A stretch of DNA of 64,000 nt, from the NCBI RefSeq assembly GCF_000250985.1, contig NW_013524646.1, positions 345,913 to 409,912 on the forward strand, read 5' to 3'. Numbering within the stretch: position 1 is the stretch's first letter; each line of letters begins with the position of its first letter. Made by a program: the position numbers and the translations under genes. This stretch comes from Nematocida parisii ERTm1. Lineage: Eukaryota > Microsporidia. This document shows, piece after piece, positions 19,049 through 28,865 of the stretch. The notes under the pieces are model-generated. The model searched no databases, was not told the DNA's origin, and saw nothing but the letters and a program-made list of their open reading frames with translations.

Positions 19049-19540
19049 TTATTCTTCTGGGGAGAATTGCTTAAATCTCTCAGACTTCTCTCTTCTGTCG
19101 TATGAAATAACTGCAAATTTCTTTGTCTTGGAGAGTGGTCTTGTCTCACCGCAGACAACTTTACTTCCTACTTCAACAAGACCATCCCAGCATGGAGACA
19201 AGTGGACATTGAATCTAGTGTTTCTCCTCTCATATCTCATGTATTTTGGGTGGTAGTGGAGGTATCTCTTAACTACAACAGCTGTACGTGTCTGCTTTAA
19301 ACTTACAATCTCTCCTTTGAAAATTGTACCTCTAATAGTTACATCTGAAGTGAATGGGCACTTTTTATCAATGTATGTACCGTTGGTGGCTGTTATAGGG
19401 GTTTCATATCCCAATCCAATGTTTTTAACCTGTCTTCTTGCGGTTTTGTTTCCTCTTGCTATCTCGTATGGGTGGTTGTAGACAGCCTCCTGCTGTGGGA
19501 ACTTCTTAAACTTAGAAACATCTTCTATTATGTTTTGCAT
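19049..19540 (-). CDS. RPS11: ribosomal protein uS17 (S11)
   Basis: The 163-residue protein matches eukaryotic small-subunit protein uS17 (S11). It has a eukaryote-specific N-terminal extension (ARGNKTARRQVKNIGLGY), then GTYIDKKCPFTSDVTIRG and the OB-fold core GEIVSLKQTRTAVVVKRYL. HPKYMRYERRNTRFNVHLSP, GDxV-like VEVGSKVVCGETRPLSKTK and a basic tail complete the match. The frame is open up to 19696, but that upstream part encodes an implausible hydrophobic stretch. I chose the ATG at 19540, which is directly preceded by a C-rich element. Confidence 0.95.
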   Translation of the reverse strand: MQNIIEDVSKFKKFPQQEAVYNHPYEIARGNKTARRQVKNIGLGYETPITATNGTYIDKKCPFTSDVTIRGTIFKGEIVSLKQTRTAVVVKRYLHYHPKYMRYERRNTRFNVHLSPCWDGLVEVGSKVVCGETRPLSKTKKFAVISYDRREKSERFKQFSPEE

Positions 19541-19553
19541 CTGCGGGGGGTAA
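19541..19553 (-). promoter_or_regulatory. C-rich element upstream of uS17 ATG
   Basis: The sense strand reads TACCCCCCGCAG directly before the ATG at 19540. It parallels the C-rich runs before eL27 and histone H3 and the CCC-like signal known upstream of microsporidian ribosomal protein genes. Confidence 0.45.
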
Positions 19554-19977
19554 AATAAAAATAAAATATTAACATTTATAAGAAATAGAAAGAACCCGAA
19601 TAGAAGCAAGTGGGCACAGTACATGAGTGGAATTGTATGCAGAACAAGCAAAAGTAGCCATAGCACAATTGCATATTCACATACTTTAATAGGCATAGTA
19701 TAGAAAGGATAGTATACAAGAAAAATATTTAAAGCATAGTATAATAATTACGTAGTGTATTAAAGAATAGACTCAGACCAGCAGTACTCTGAGGAATGAT
19801 TCAGGAGTATTAAAGAAATGAATATTTCATGTACTTCTGATATTTTATGGTATTTAGACTATTCTTAATAAAAGCGTATATAGCGCATATTCTGGTTATT
19901 ACTGACTGGTTAATACAGCACCACTCTATAATTAGACAGAAAGTGTATAATAGCACTGGTTATTCGGGTTATTCGGG
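19541..19977. other. intergenic region with tandem TTCGGGTTAT pair at its right end
   Basis: This lies between the uS17 start and the stop of the BRWD-like gene. The sense-strand sequence directly upstream of uS17 has a run of six C (complement of 19545-19550) at -5 to -10, a likely start-proximal expression motif. Two head-to-tail copies of TTCGGGTTAT occupy 19962-19981. The second copy supplies the TAA stop codon of the minus-strand gene. No gene is seen. Confidence 0.5.
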
Positions 19978-22878
19978 TTATGCTTCCTCGATTGCTTTCA
20001 TTAGCACAGATATAAGGTCTCTACACTCATTCGCGATTTCTGAGTCATTTTCGTTATACTCACAGCAATTGGACAGAATAGTTTGTATGTCATTTACCAG
20101 CTCGTCCTTTGTTCTATAATACTTATTCCTTATTCTTCGAACAATTTTACTTGCAGTCATTGGTCGGCTGATTATTTCGTAGTAATCGGGATAGTCTATC
20201 TTAGACACATCTTTATAAAAGGTGTAATACTCGTTTTTATAGCTGTTAATTGCGGCTATGTACTCTGACAGGTCTATTGAATAATTTACCGTGGGAATGT
20301 ATATATCATATAGCTCTACCGCCCGTTCTCCTGTGTCGGTGGCTATTTCCAATAATTCTCTTCTTCTCTTTATAACGGTCCCTTTTGATAGAATGCCTTC
20401 TTTATAGTAGTAAATCTCTTCATTCTTTTTGTATTTGGCGTTTTCTATGTCCAGTAACTGACTTTTCAGTGTGAATGGGCTGTTATTAAGCTCATTTAAT
20501 GTATACGCCAGAGATTCTCTCTTTCCTGTTCTTTCTATAAGTAGATCTATGATCAATTCTGTCTTCTTATAAATTACCTGCTGTATTTCAACTGTTTCTA
20601 AGTCCTCTATCTTATTTTTAACCGCGTTGTCTGTTATTCTCTCTTTTATAAGAATCAACACATCTCCTGCCTGTGGCAGAAGAGGGGGAGTTGGTTTGTC
20701 AGACATGTACCAATTGTATAAATAATTAATGTCAGGGCAAATGGCTTTTCGTGCCGCCTGCCTTCTTCCTCTTGTTCTGCTCAGTATTCTTGGCTCATTT
20801 GTATTTGAATCTTCTTCTGTGCTCTCATTCGCATTAACACCGCTTTCTGAGTTGTCTGTACTAGTGCTTTTTACTTCATAGACTTCGCCACTATTCCCAG
20901 CTGAATAGTCTAACGACTCTGCCGGCTCTGCATTATCTGTCTCTGACGTATCATCGTCTGTTGCTGTATAGTTATTATCAGACACCTCAACTGGCCAGTT
21001 TGATGATGAGCTGTCTTCATTCTCTGCAGATAGAGAAATTTCCTCTTCTGTGTCTGGTACTATTATTGCCTGACTTGGTCTGCGGAACTCTTTTTCAAAC
21101 ACTTTGCTAGTTATCATCTCAGACTGCAGCTGTAGAATTCCAGACACTTCAATTCTCCTTATCCAGCTATCTATTGAAAATGAGTATTCAGGTATTTTAA
21201 CACTTTCTGTTGAAGCGGCATAGTCTGCTATAAATGCATCATAGCCCGTTTTACTAAGTTTCTTTCCTTTTTCTTTCTGTCTCTGTCTTTTTATATACGC
21301 CTTTCTTATTCTCTCTAAAATTGCATTTCTCTCTTCGCACACACGAACCACTCCCTCATCCACCGGCTGACCATCTGCTCCTGTGAAATACTGTAACTGT
21401 TCAGTGTTGTACTTCTTATAATGATCAAGATCCTCATATTTATACTCTGTATCGGGCACACTTATTTGCTCGTTTAGTATGCTATATTTGTAAATGTATC
21501 CCTCTAGATCTGCTATGTAGAAGAAGCTTCCTGTTGAATCTATTACAATTGTTCCGGCCACAGAGACTTCTGTGTTTATCTTATTCAATATTTCCCCTGT
21601 GCTACTAATTACTTTTATAACCCCATTCACTTCTATTGTTAGGAATATATTTCTTTTTGGGTGTGATACTACACCAGCAATTTTATACTCTTTCTCTATC
21701 ATAAATACCTCCTCTGTCTCTGTATTAATTAGCCTAATGTTAGACTCTGTATCAACTGCAACAAGAGTTATGTCATCAATTAAGTATACCATGTCTGTGT
21801 TGTAAATCGTTTCATCCATGCCTTTCAGCTCAATTGTACTTCGTGTCCAACACCCTTCCAGCTCTCTTCCCTTAAACCTTTTTCTAGTGGGAATATTTGA
21901 CTTAGATGGCTTCTGTGCTATATCATACTTCCATATAATCAAAGTAGAGGAGTACGTGCTGACTGCTATCTTTAATGAATTATGCGAGACATCAACCGAA
22001 GAGGCCAGTAAGTCCTCTGTGTCTAATATGTAAAACCTGTTCTCCTGGTCATTTACATCCAATAGCACTGAAAATGGCCACATGCCGGTAATAACTATCA
22101 TTTTCTTTCCACGCGTTGTGACTGCTTCATTAAAGGTGCCCTCTTCAACCTGCTCTAGAATTGTCTCAACTTGCATTCCCTCAGTACTAACAATTACCCG
22201 AAGTATTCTCCCTGAGTTTGTTATAACTATTGCCTGCATAATCTCTCCCGGCACCTCTGCCCGGGCCTTTGACTTCTTCTGCTCCAGTGGCTCTGCTTCT
22301 GCCTGCGTGTGCACCACGTCTATATAATCTATCTGCTCTCCTATGCTAATAGAATTAATGCACTCAAACTTCTGTAAATCCCAGCAGACAATGCACCCCG
22401 TCTGATCACACGATATAAAGTACCGGTTTTTGAAATCAACTACAAAATCAAATATCGGTGAAAAATGCCTTCCCCTCAGCGTCTGAACAAGTCTTCCATC
22501 ATACACATCCCATATCTTAATAAGCCCGTCCTCTCCTCCAGTAAATATAAATGTCTCACTCCTGTCAAACATCATGCATAACACCTTCAAAAAATGCCCT
22601 TTTGTTTTTAGTGCTCTGTTGTACCTTATTTCTAACGGTTCTTTTACCTTTTCTGGCAATTTCTGTAAAAATAAGCAAGAGAGTGGTATGTTTGCTATGC
22701 TTTCTATCTTCCTGTACTTCCGGAAGTATTCGACTACATTGTTTATGTTTCCCTCCTTAAACAGACTCACCAACCCGTCCATCACAGTTTCTTTAGTAAT
22801 TCCGTCTAAACACATTGCATTCTTATCCCGAACACTCTCTTTTATTTTTATGAATAGCTCCCTGAGAACATTTTCCAT
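19978..22878 (-). CDS. BRWD/PHIP-like WD40 and bromodomain protein
   Basis: This 966-residue protein begins with a helical segment. A WD40 propeller follows (about residues 85-480), with clear repeats TFIFTGGEDGLIKIWDV and YFISCDQTGCIVCWDL. A Ser/Asp/Glu-rich disordered linker (about 630-700) comes next, then YNWYMSDKPTPPLLPQAGDV, a Tudor-like stretch and a C-terminal bromodomain (YPDYYEIISRPMT, CCEYNENDSE). This order is that of BRWD1/BRWD3/PHIP, chromatin readers that also act as CRL4 substrate receptors in animals. Animal members carry two bromodomains and are twice as long; only one is seen here. The function in this organism is inferred: acetyl-lysine and possibly methyl-H3K4 reading. 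The stop codon falls inside a TTCGGGTTAT motif pair. Confidence 0.8.
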   Translation of the reverse strand: MENVLRELFIKIKESVRDKNAMCLDGITKETVMDGLVSLFKEGNINNVVEYFRKYRKIESIANIPLSCLFLQKLPEKVKEPLEIRYNRALKTKGHFLKVLCMMFDRSETFIFTGGEDGLIKIWDVYDGRLVQTLRGRHFSPIFDFVVDFKNRYFISCDQTGCIVCWDLQKFECINSISIGEQIDYIDVVHTQAEAEPLEQKKSKARAEVPGEIMQAIVITNSGRILRVIVSTEGMQVETILEQVEEGTFNEAVTTRGKKMIVITGMWPFSVLLDVNDQENRFYILDTEDLLASSVDVSHNSLKIAVSTYSSTLIIWKYDIAQKPSKSNIPTRKRFKGRELEGCWTRSTIELKGMDETIYNTDMVYLIDDITLVAVDTESNIRLINTETEEVFMIEKEYKIAGVVSHPKRNIFLTIEVNGVIKVISSTGEILNKINTEVSVAGTIVIDSTGSFFYIADLEGYIYKYSILNEQISVPDTEYKYEDLDHYKKYNTEQLQYFTGADGQPVDEGVVRVCEERNAILERIRKAYIKRQRQKEKGKKLSKTGYDAFIADYAASTESVKIPEYSFSIDSWIRRIEVSGILQLQSEMITSKVFEKEFRRPSQAIIVPDTEEEISLSAENEDSSSSNWPVEVSDNNYTATDDDTSETDNAEPAESLDYSAGNSGEVYEVKSTSTDNSESGVNANESTEEDSNTNEPRILSRTRGRRQAARKAICPDINYLYNWYMSDKPTPPLLPQAGDVLILIKERITDNAVKNKIEDLETVEIQQVIYKKTELIIDLLIERTGKRESLAYTLNELNNSPFTLKSQLLDIENAKYKKNEEIYYYKEGILSKGTVIKRRRELLEIATDTGERAVELYDIYIPTVNYSIDLSEYIAAINSYKNEYYTFYKDVSKIDYPDYYEIISRPMTASKIVRRIRNKYYRTKDELVNDIQTILSNCCEYNENDSEIANECRDLISVLMKAIEEA

Positions 22879-23236
22879 AAAAATAATTTCAGCACAATTT
22901 ATATTTTTATTCTTTCTGTGCCATACAAATTTATTTATTAATAGAGAATGCTTCTATTTACTATACCCTGAAATTCTGTATACAGCCACGTATTACTTAT
23001 AGCATATAACACAGTGCATAGACTAATAACTAATATTTATATGCGTATACTTGCTGTACACATTTGTTTATAAAATACGGTATTATACACATATATTGCC
23101 AATATAAACCACTGAATGCATTGATTTATGCATTTATTTATTGGTTTGCGTGGATTTATTTACAAATCAGTTAAATAATGGGGTTAACAGAAGAATTCCG
23201 TTTGATTTTATTCTTAGTGTAATTATGCTTTATTTA
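22879..23236. other. AT-rich intergenic region, nothing recognised
   Basis: No reading frame with a recognisable product and no strong repeat was seen between the BRWD-like gene and the DFRP1 gene. Confidence 0.4.
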
Positions 23237-24100
23237 TTAGCTGGTTATATTTAATGTTTCGGTTAACTTTTCTGCCAGCTCTTCCTCCTCATCACTTTCT
23301 AGTTTTTCTTCTCTTGCGTTGTAGTCATAATCTAGTGCTTCATCATCATCAACAAATATCTTCGGGTTGTATACGAATAAGTCCTTACCAGAGGGAAGAA
23401 TCTTTCCAAGTCTGAGATTTCCTTCCTTTATCTTGTCTTCTTCCTTCTTCAGATTGATCTTGTTCTGCTCCCTCTTTACTTTCCACTCTCTATACTTCTC
23501 TTCTGTCATTTTAGTCTGGTCCTTTGGTAGATTTGCTCTTTTTTCTTCAAGCATTTCATCCTGTGTTATTACGTTTAGTTCGGCAGCATCCTCCTTAAGA
23601 ATGTACCCCTCTGGTGGTGAATGCTTTCCTGAACAGTTGTTTCCATTCGGGCATACCCACTTCGGGTTATGCTTCCCGGACTTGAGTGCATCTATATAGT
23701 ACTTACATACAGGTTTCTCTACCCCATCTGCATTTACGTCTTTGTTCATTTCTTTAACTGCTGGAGGAGCAGTTGTTCGCTTTGTCAGATCATGACTAAA
23801 TTTACACGAGCTTCCCTTTGAACACGTTTTGTTTGCTTTAAAGTTTACACAGAGAATAGTACTCGGGTCCACACCAACAGGAACTTTCTGCAATATTTCG
23901 TATGCTTCATACACCGGCTCTTCCACTTTCTTCTCCACTTTCTGCGGTTTCCCCTTCAAATATGATGCCTCAAGAGAGGAGGCCATCTTCTTTAACTTTG
24001 CACTTTTTCCTTTGTTCTTCATTCCAAACATTTGCTCTTCCACCATTTTCTTTGCTTCTTTTGGCTTAATTACGTCTTTGCCTTTGTCTTTCTTGGCCAT
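23237..24100 (-). CDS. TMA46: CCCH zinc-finger DRG-binding protein DFRP1/Tma46 (ZC3H15)
   Basis: This 287-residue protein matches Tma46/DFRP1, which stabilises the translational GTPase DRG1/Rbg1 and associates with ribosomes. The Lys-rich N-terminus is followed by a first CCCH finger (CVNFKANKTCSKGSSCKFSH) and a second one (CKYY ... WVCPNGNNCSGKH). A charged helical DFRP region (EEKYREWKVKREQNK) and an acidic tail complete it. The frame is open upstream to 24376, but MAKKDKGK at 24100 matches how the family begins and leaves a 50-base gap to the divergent gene at 24151. Confidence 0.9.
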   Translation of the reverse strand: MAKKDKGKDVIKPKEAKKMVEEQMFGMKNKGKSAKLKKMASSLEASYLKGKPQKVEKKVEEPVYEAYEILQKVPVGVDPSTILCVNFKANKTCSKGSSCKFSHDLTKRTTAPPAVKEMNKDVNADGVEKPVCKYYIDALKSGKHNPKWVCPNGNNCSGKHSPPEGYILKEDAAELNVITQDEMLEEKRANLPKDQTKMTEEKYREWKVKREQNKINLKKEEDKIKEGNLRLGKILPSGKDLFVYNPKIFVDDDEALDYDYNAREEKLESDEEEELAEKLTETLNITS

Positions 24101-24150
24101 GTAAAAATAATTGCCCAGACATAAATAGTTGCTGTGTTTTCTAACAAATA

Positions 24151-25791
24151 ATGCGTCTTTGGAAAAGAAGAGACGAACTCGTGGAATTCGCAGATCCGGT
24201 GTCGATTGCCTCTGATTTTCGCACGTTGGCGTACATAACAGACATGGACAAGAGAAAAGTGGAAATAGTTGGAACAAATAAGTCTCGTGACCGAATAATC
24301 GTTGTCTCAAAGAAAAAGGACGTATACGAAATAGAAACCATAGCAACCACCACTGAAACCATAGACTACATTGCATCAGTAGACATAATAAAGAATGGCA
24401 TAAGAGAGTATTTGGTGTACTCTAAAGGAATAAGTGGGTTTAACATATTCACTGTAGACGCACGGGGAAGGGAGACACCCATAGGGCACTCTGATAGCAT
24501 GCCATTTTTAGTGAGCTATGAGGGGCTGAACCCATTTTTGTTCACACAGCTGGATGGCAAGACCATTTTTATAGATGTAATTGAAGGCACCTCTCATTCT
24601 AATAAGACTCCGTTTGGAATCCTTCGGAATAATCACTCCTCTGGGTTTATAGATGTTTCTGGGGATGGCGTGGCAGACTTAGTTCTGGACACGGTGAAGA
24701 ATGGCAGGAGAATTATTGAAATTTGGCAAATGAACGAGTCTAAATATACGTTGGAATGCTCGTTTGAAATTCGAGGAGAGACTGGGCCGTTTGTGTTTGG
24801 TGATTTCACTGGGACAGGCTCTGTGGATATTCTGTACCTCTCCAATGGGGGGCTGCCTTCCATAAATATTATACCAAACAGAAGGCTTCCGTACTGCACC
24901 GATTTAATAAGGAATAACTGCCTAAAGAAAGACAGTATTATGAAAAGCACTGATGTATTTGGGTATGACTCTAAGGATATAATTAAGTATCCAGTGAAGG
25001 ATATTTATGAGTTCAGCCTTTACACAGAAGACGGCCCTGTCTTCCCAAGTGTGCTGGATATAAACAGCAACACATACCCAGACATTCTTACAGTAGCACG
25101 GAATAAGCGCGATGGACTATTAAAGCCGATGCTATTCCTTAACACAAACGGGTCTGGATTTGAGAATGAAGATGTCTTTGAGGACTGCCCAGGGCCGGCG
25201 CAGAGTGTTTCTTTCTACCGACAGGATAAGGGCATTTGGACTGTTCTAGAAACAAAAACCATAAACGACCAGCCTAGCTTATACATATATAGGAACAACT
25301 CAGATATTTCTGGGTACTATCTAAGCATAGCCGCAAATATTCAGACACCTTCATTAACTGCACCCGCCGTTGGTGCAAGCCATGCGTGTAGAATTGCTGA
25401 GACGGGAAGGGTGATAGTTGGGTTCTACCCACCACAGACAGGATATACTACTCTTCAATCTCCAGTTATTATGATGGGGCTTGGTACTACAAATGTGTTT
25501 GTCGGTTCATTCCATTCAAGAATCCCGAGTAATGATTACCTCCCTGGGCACATTCAGGATAAAATAGTCCCAAACTCTGAGCTGGTTGTAGAGGCAACCC
25601 CAGATAAGCAAACACTAAAAACCTCACTTTACTTAAACACAAATGCATATTGGCCCCTTGCAATTCCAATTATTCTTAGTATTCTGTTTGTTTTGGTAAT
25701 TATTACAGCGTACTTCTCACTCAAAACCAGAAAAGGCACTAAACATAATATGAGAAGAACCAGATATGACGTGGCATTCCGTGCATTGTAA
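24151..25791 (+). CDS. TIP/Linkin (ITFG1-like) FG-GAP repeat membrane protein
   Basis: This 546-residue protein resembles the TIP/ITFG1/Linkin family of single-pass membrane proteins with an integrin-like FG-GAP/VCBS propeller. Calcium-loop-like motifs are visible as DVSGDGVADL, DFTGTGSVDI and DINSNTYPDI. The family's C-terminal part is clear: GYTTLQSPVIMMGLGTTN, KIVPNSELVV, then a membrane helix (LAIPIILSILFVLVIITAYF) and a short basic tail. Unlike animal members it shows no N-terminal signal peptide; the protein opens with charged residues. In animals the family supports cell adhesion and binds RUVBL proteins; its role here is unknown. It is divergent from DFRP1, with 50 bases between the starts. 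Confidence 0.8.
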   Translation: MRLWKRRDELVEFADPVSIASDFRTLAYITDMDKRKVEIVGTNKSRDRIIVVSKKKDVYEIETIATTTETIDYIASVDIIKNGIREYLVYSKGISGFNIFTVDARGRETPIGHSDSMPFLVSYEGLNPFLFTQLDGKTIFIDVIEGTSHSNKTPFGILRNNHSSGFIDVSGDGVADLVLDTVKNGRRIIEIWQMNESKYTLECSFEIRGETGPFVFGDFTGTGSVDILYLSNGGLPSINIIPNRRLPYCTDLIRNNCLKKDSIMKSTDVFGYDSKDIIKYPVKDIYEFSLYTEDGPVFPSVLDINSNTYPDILTVARNKRDGLLKPMLFLNTNGSGFENEDVFEDCPGPAQSVSFYRQDKGIWTVLETKTINDQPSLYIYRNNSDISGYYLSIAANIQTPSLTAPAVGASHACRIAETGRVIVGFYPPQTGYTTLQSPVIMMGLGTTNVFVGSFHSRIPSNDYLPGHIQDKIVPNSELVVEATPDKQTLKTSLYLNTNAYWPLAIPIILSILFVLVIITAYFSLKTRKGTKHNMRRTRYDVAFRAL

Positions 25792-25992
25792 ATTTCTTTG
25801 ATAAGAACAAGAAATCTAAAATAAACATACAACATTTACATATTTAACCTATCTCAGAATCGAAGTATTATTAAATTCAATGACTCACAGAAATTTTTAT
25901 AGGAATTTGCATTAATTAAAATGAATTGTATGTGGCAGTAATTAATAGAGAGGCTTAAATACTAACTAATTTATTTATGCTCAGTTCAGTTA

Positions 25993-27714
25993 TTAATGCA
26001 TGGCCTTAATCTGTGCTAGAAGATTTGTGCACTCTTCAAGGTAGTCCACTGGTTTTATTGCGGTGGCAGTGTACCGCATCTGTGGCTCGCCATTGTATGT
26101 GGACTCTCTTCCTCTTATGCTTATGATCATCTCTGCTCCTATTGACTGCTGTGTTATTTCCTTATACTTATCATTGTCATTTACGGATAGGTTATTTAGG
26201 TCTACTGCGGATAGATTATTAAACAAGACAGATGCAGTGTCGCCAAATGCAGAAACCCATATGGATGAAGAATTGTCTGATATTGACAAACTTGGTCCAT
26301 AGCTATAACTGCACCTTGCATATGTTGCATCACACTTGTTGCAGTAGTAATCCTCTGGAGAGTCTATTTTATGCTCAACCTTTTTATTGCAGTTATCTGC
26401 TATACAAGAGGTGTACATTAAAGTCTTTTCTGATATAAACAGCACAGTGCACTTGATGGTTGCGTATTCCATGCAGTCTGTTTTTACATCAGCAATTTTC
26501 ACCTGCCTGTTTGCTCCACCAACAGACTTTCTTGTGCCAACAGAAGACGACGTCTGGAGTATATTTTCGTTCTTGTTGTACCACCCTTTCAGCTTAAATA
26601 CTTCTGGTAGTTCTGGATTAAACGATATAATCCCATCCCGTGACAAACCAATCTGTGGAGTATTCTGATATTCAGTAATTCTTGCACCTTCCAATAATAA
26701 AATATCACCCATTGAAAATTCCATTGCTGCTGTGTCCTCCCACACAATAAATGGTGCAGTTTCTCCAGAATCATCTCCAACGCGCAGTGTTCTTTTTTTC
26801 ATTGCGTACTGGTCCTTTTTTCGCAGAACTGTCTCAATCTCCCCGACCGAAGTTATCACTACCAGCATAGAAACTACTTCATTAATTTTATTCACAAGCT
26901 GTGATACTTTTACAATTGCTTTAGGCATTTTAACCACCTTAACTGCATCTGCTGTTTGTGTTATTGTAAATGACCTGTCCACAAATATTTCATACTCGTG
27001 AATGTCCTCATTGTACGTCTTATTGGCTAGCTTCAGTGTTCCTCCTGTTATCTCATAGGTCTTGTATAACTGTATCTTATCATAGAATGCATCTACAAAT
27101 TCTGTAAAGAATATTATATTACACTTACTATCCCCATCTGTAACAATTATACTGAACACTTTTCCTGCCCTTCCATCTTTAGTATACTCCCGCACAGATG
27201 TTTTACTCACTACTTTTGCTTTTATGCACCAAGTAATTGGCTGGAATGGATTTAACCCTATAATTGTTGTTACAAGCCTTTTTGCTTCTTTTTTAGGAGT
27301 GCCTCTCTCCCCTGAAATAACATCCATTTTTCTTTTGCACGGACTTGCACCAATACTTCCCCATGAGTCATCTGTTTTTCTTTTTCTTTGTACTTCTAAA
27401 ATCTCCTTTATGTATATAATTGGCTTAGATGAATACGTTCCAGACGCCATGTTCCCTATTTTGATTATGTCACCAGATGAGAGTTGATTATTTGCTAGTG
27501 CATCAGCATATTTAGAGCTAAGTAAACACTCTTGTAGGGTGTTGTTGTCGGTTACCACCAATCGTATCTTGCTCTGAATCACTGAATGGTCCGGTGCACT
27601 TATACTGACTATTTTTACTACTAAATCATTTTGGTTGCCCTCCTGTGAAGACGGCTTAAATGCTCTGGTAATACTTCCTGGTGTAATTTCAAGATTCCCC
27701 TCCTGGATGTGCAT
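25993..27714 (-). CDS. RFA1: replication protein A large subunit
   Basis: This 573-residue protein is the large subunit of the single-strand DNA-binding RPA complex, used in replication, repair and recombination. An N-terminal RPA70N-like OB domain is followed by DNA-binding domain A (ITWCIKAKVVSKTSVREY, then FSIIVTDGDSKCNIIFF) and domain B (TLRVGDDSGETAPFIVWED). The zinc-containing domain C shows the four-cysteine site CIADNC ... YYCNKC followed by YARCSYSYG. Length is close to that of yeast and human (about 620). It is divergent from the CAP-Gly gene with 49 bases between the starts. Confidence 0.95.
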   Translation of the reverse strand: MHIQEGNLEITPGSITRAFKPSSQEGNQNDLVVKIVSISAPDHSVIQSKIRLVVTDNNTLQECLLSSKYADALANNQLSSGDIIKIGNMASGTYSSKPIIYIKEILEVQRKRKTDDSWGSIGASPCKRKMDVISGERGTPKKEAKRLVTTIIGLNPFQPITWCIKAKVVSKTSVREYTKDGRAGKVFSIIVTDGDSKCNIIFFTEFVDAFYDKIQLYKTYEITGGTLKLANKTYNEDIHEYEIFVDRSFTITQTADAVKVVKMPKAIVKVSQLVNKINEVVSMLVVITSVGEIETVLRKKDQYAMKKRTLRVGDDSGETAPFIVWEDTAAMEFSMGDILLLEGARITEYQNTPQIGLSRDGIISFNPELPEVFKLKGWYNKNENILQTSSSVGTRKSVGGANRQVKIADVKTDCMEYATIKCTVLFISEKTLMYTSCIADNCNKKVEHKIDSPEDYYCNKCDATYARCSYSYGPSLSISDNSSSIWVSAFGDTASVLFNNLSAVDLNNLSVNDNDKYKEITQQSIGAEMIISIRGRESTYNGEPQMRYTATAIKPVDYLEECTNLLAQIKAMH

Positions 27715-27763
27715 GGTGTTCGAAAAAATAAACTAAATAAATCCAGCAAATTTTGTTGTACAA

Positions 27764-28351
27764 ATGGGCGATACAAAAGACTTATCTCTGGAGAGATCAC
27801 TGTCTATGAGCATATCACTCGGTGACAAAGTAGTTGTAGACCGCTTATACATTGGCACAGTAAAGTATATAGGAAGAGTTGGCACAAAGAAGCACAATTC
27901 ATTAGGTATAGAGCTAGACGTACCAAATGGCGAGAATAATGGAAGCAGAGCAGGAAGAGTATATTTCCAGTGCAAGCCCAGGCATGGTATATTCAGAGAA
28001 TTTAAGGATGTAAAGAAATATAAACCACTTGAATATAACCAGACAGGAATAATCAACACAACAGAAATAGAAGAAGTACCAAGCCCAAAAGTCCTCTCTG
28101 AGCTACTAAATGATAATGTTGAAATACAAAGAATGCTTGAAGAGCTAAGAAAAGAGAATAAAAAATTAGAAGATGACCTTGAAAAAGAAAAGAAAAAAGT
28201 CTCTCTGCTGGAAAATGAAATAATTTTAAGAAACCAGAGAGAGAAAGCATTTCTTACAAAATCGGATAAATTTGGGATAAATTCTATTCTAACAGAGATT
28301 ATAAACAAAATAAAAGAGAAAATAGAAATTGAACAGAGAATATTTAAATAA
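27764..28351 (+). CDS. CAP-Gly domain microtubule-binding protein with coiled coil
   Basis: This 195-residue protein has one CAP-Gly domain at residues about 18-90. Its family motif is a variant: GENNGSRAGRVYFQCKPRHG in place of the usual GKNDG core. A coiled-coil region of Lys/Glu-rich heptads (about 115-165) follows. CAP-Gly domains bind the C-terminal EEY tails of tubulin and end-binding proteins. The architecture resembles a minimal CLIP-170 or dynactin p150 arm. Tubulin cofactor B is less likely, as it carries the domain at the other end after a ubiquitin-like fold. It probably acts at microtubule plus ends or in spindle function. Confidence 0.85.
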   Translation: MGDTKDLSLERSLSMSISLGDKVVVDRLYIGTVKYIGRVGTKKHNSLGIELDVPNGENNGSRAGRVYFQCKPRHGIFREFKDVKKYKPLEYNQTGIINTTEIEEVPSPKVLSELLNDNVEIQRMLEELRKENKKLEDDLEKEKKKVSLLENEIILRNQREKAFLTKSDKFGINSILTEIINKIKEKIEIEQRIFK

Positions 28352-28387
28352 ATTATAAAAGAGAAATTTCGAAAATATTTAAATATT

Positions 28388-28576
28388 TTATTGTGTAAGC
28401 AATTTTATATTCTGTATAATGAATTCTATGTAAGTATGTGTCCCCTTTATTAATAATACAGTATAATTATTATTTAATTGTTTTAATTGTATATTATATT
28501 GTGATATAAGGTATTTTAAGGGCACGAGTCTTTCATTTTTAAGTATAATTTGGCTTGTATAAATATTTATGTGCAT
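28388..28576 (-). CDS. small hypothetical protein
   Basis: This 62-residue frame begins at the ATG at 28576 and converges on the CAP-Gly gene, with 36 bases between the stops. It has an alternating strand-helix look, ending IKGTHTYIEFIIQNIKLL, faintly like the last strand and helix of a KH-type domain. I do not recognise it. Composition in this AT-rich stretch makes chance openness possible. Confidence 0.3.
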   Translation of the reverse strand: MHINIYTSQIILKNERLVPLKYLISQYNIQLKQLNNNYTVLLIKGTHTYIEFIIQNIKLLTQ

Positions 28577-28865
28577 TATCTCCAAGTAATTCTAATATTA
28601 TAAAAACAGCTGAAATAATTTATATTTATATGGATTTTGGGGTAATTTAGGGTTATTAGATGGTTTTATGTGGATTACAGTTGGTTTATGTGGAGTTGGT
28701 TTATGTGGATTTATTCGGGGATTTCTTATTTATTCTTTATATTTTAGGTTATATCAATATTTATAGGAAAAATCAGTTAGAAAAGTACAAAAATTAATTT
28801 TTATTGTGATTATTAAACTCAGAGAATTTTGTATTTAAAATCCAGTATAAAAATCAATTATACAG

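Noticed and set aside
19541-19696. Hydrophobic N-terminal extension of uS17
   Set aside because: Ribosomal protein uS17 has no signal or membrane segment. The ATG at 19540 fits the family and has the C-rich leader.
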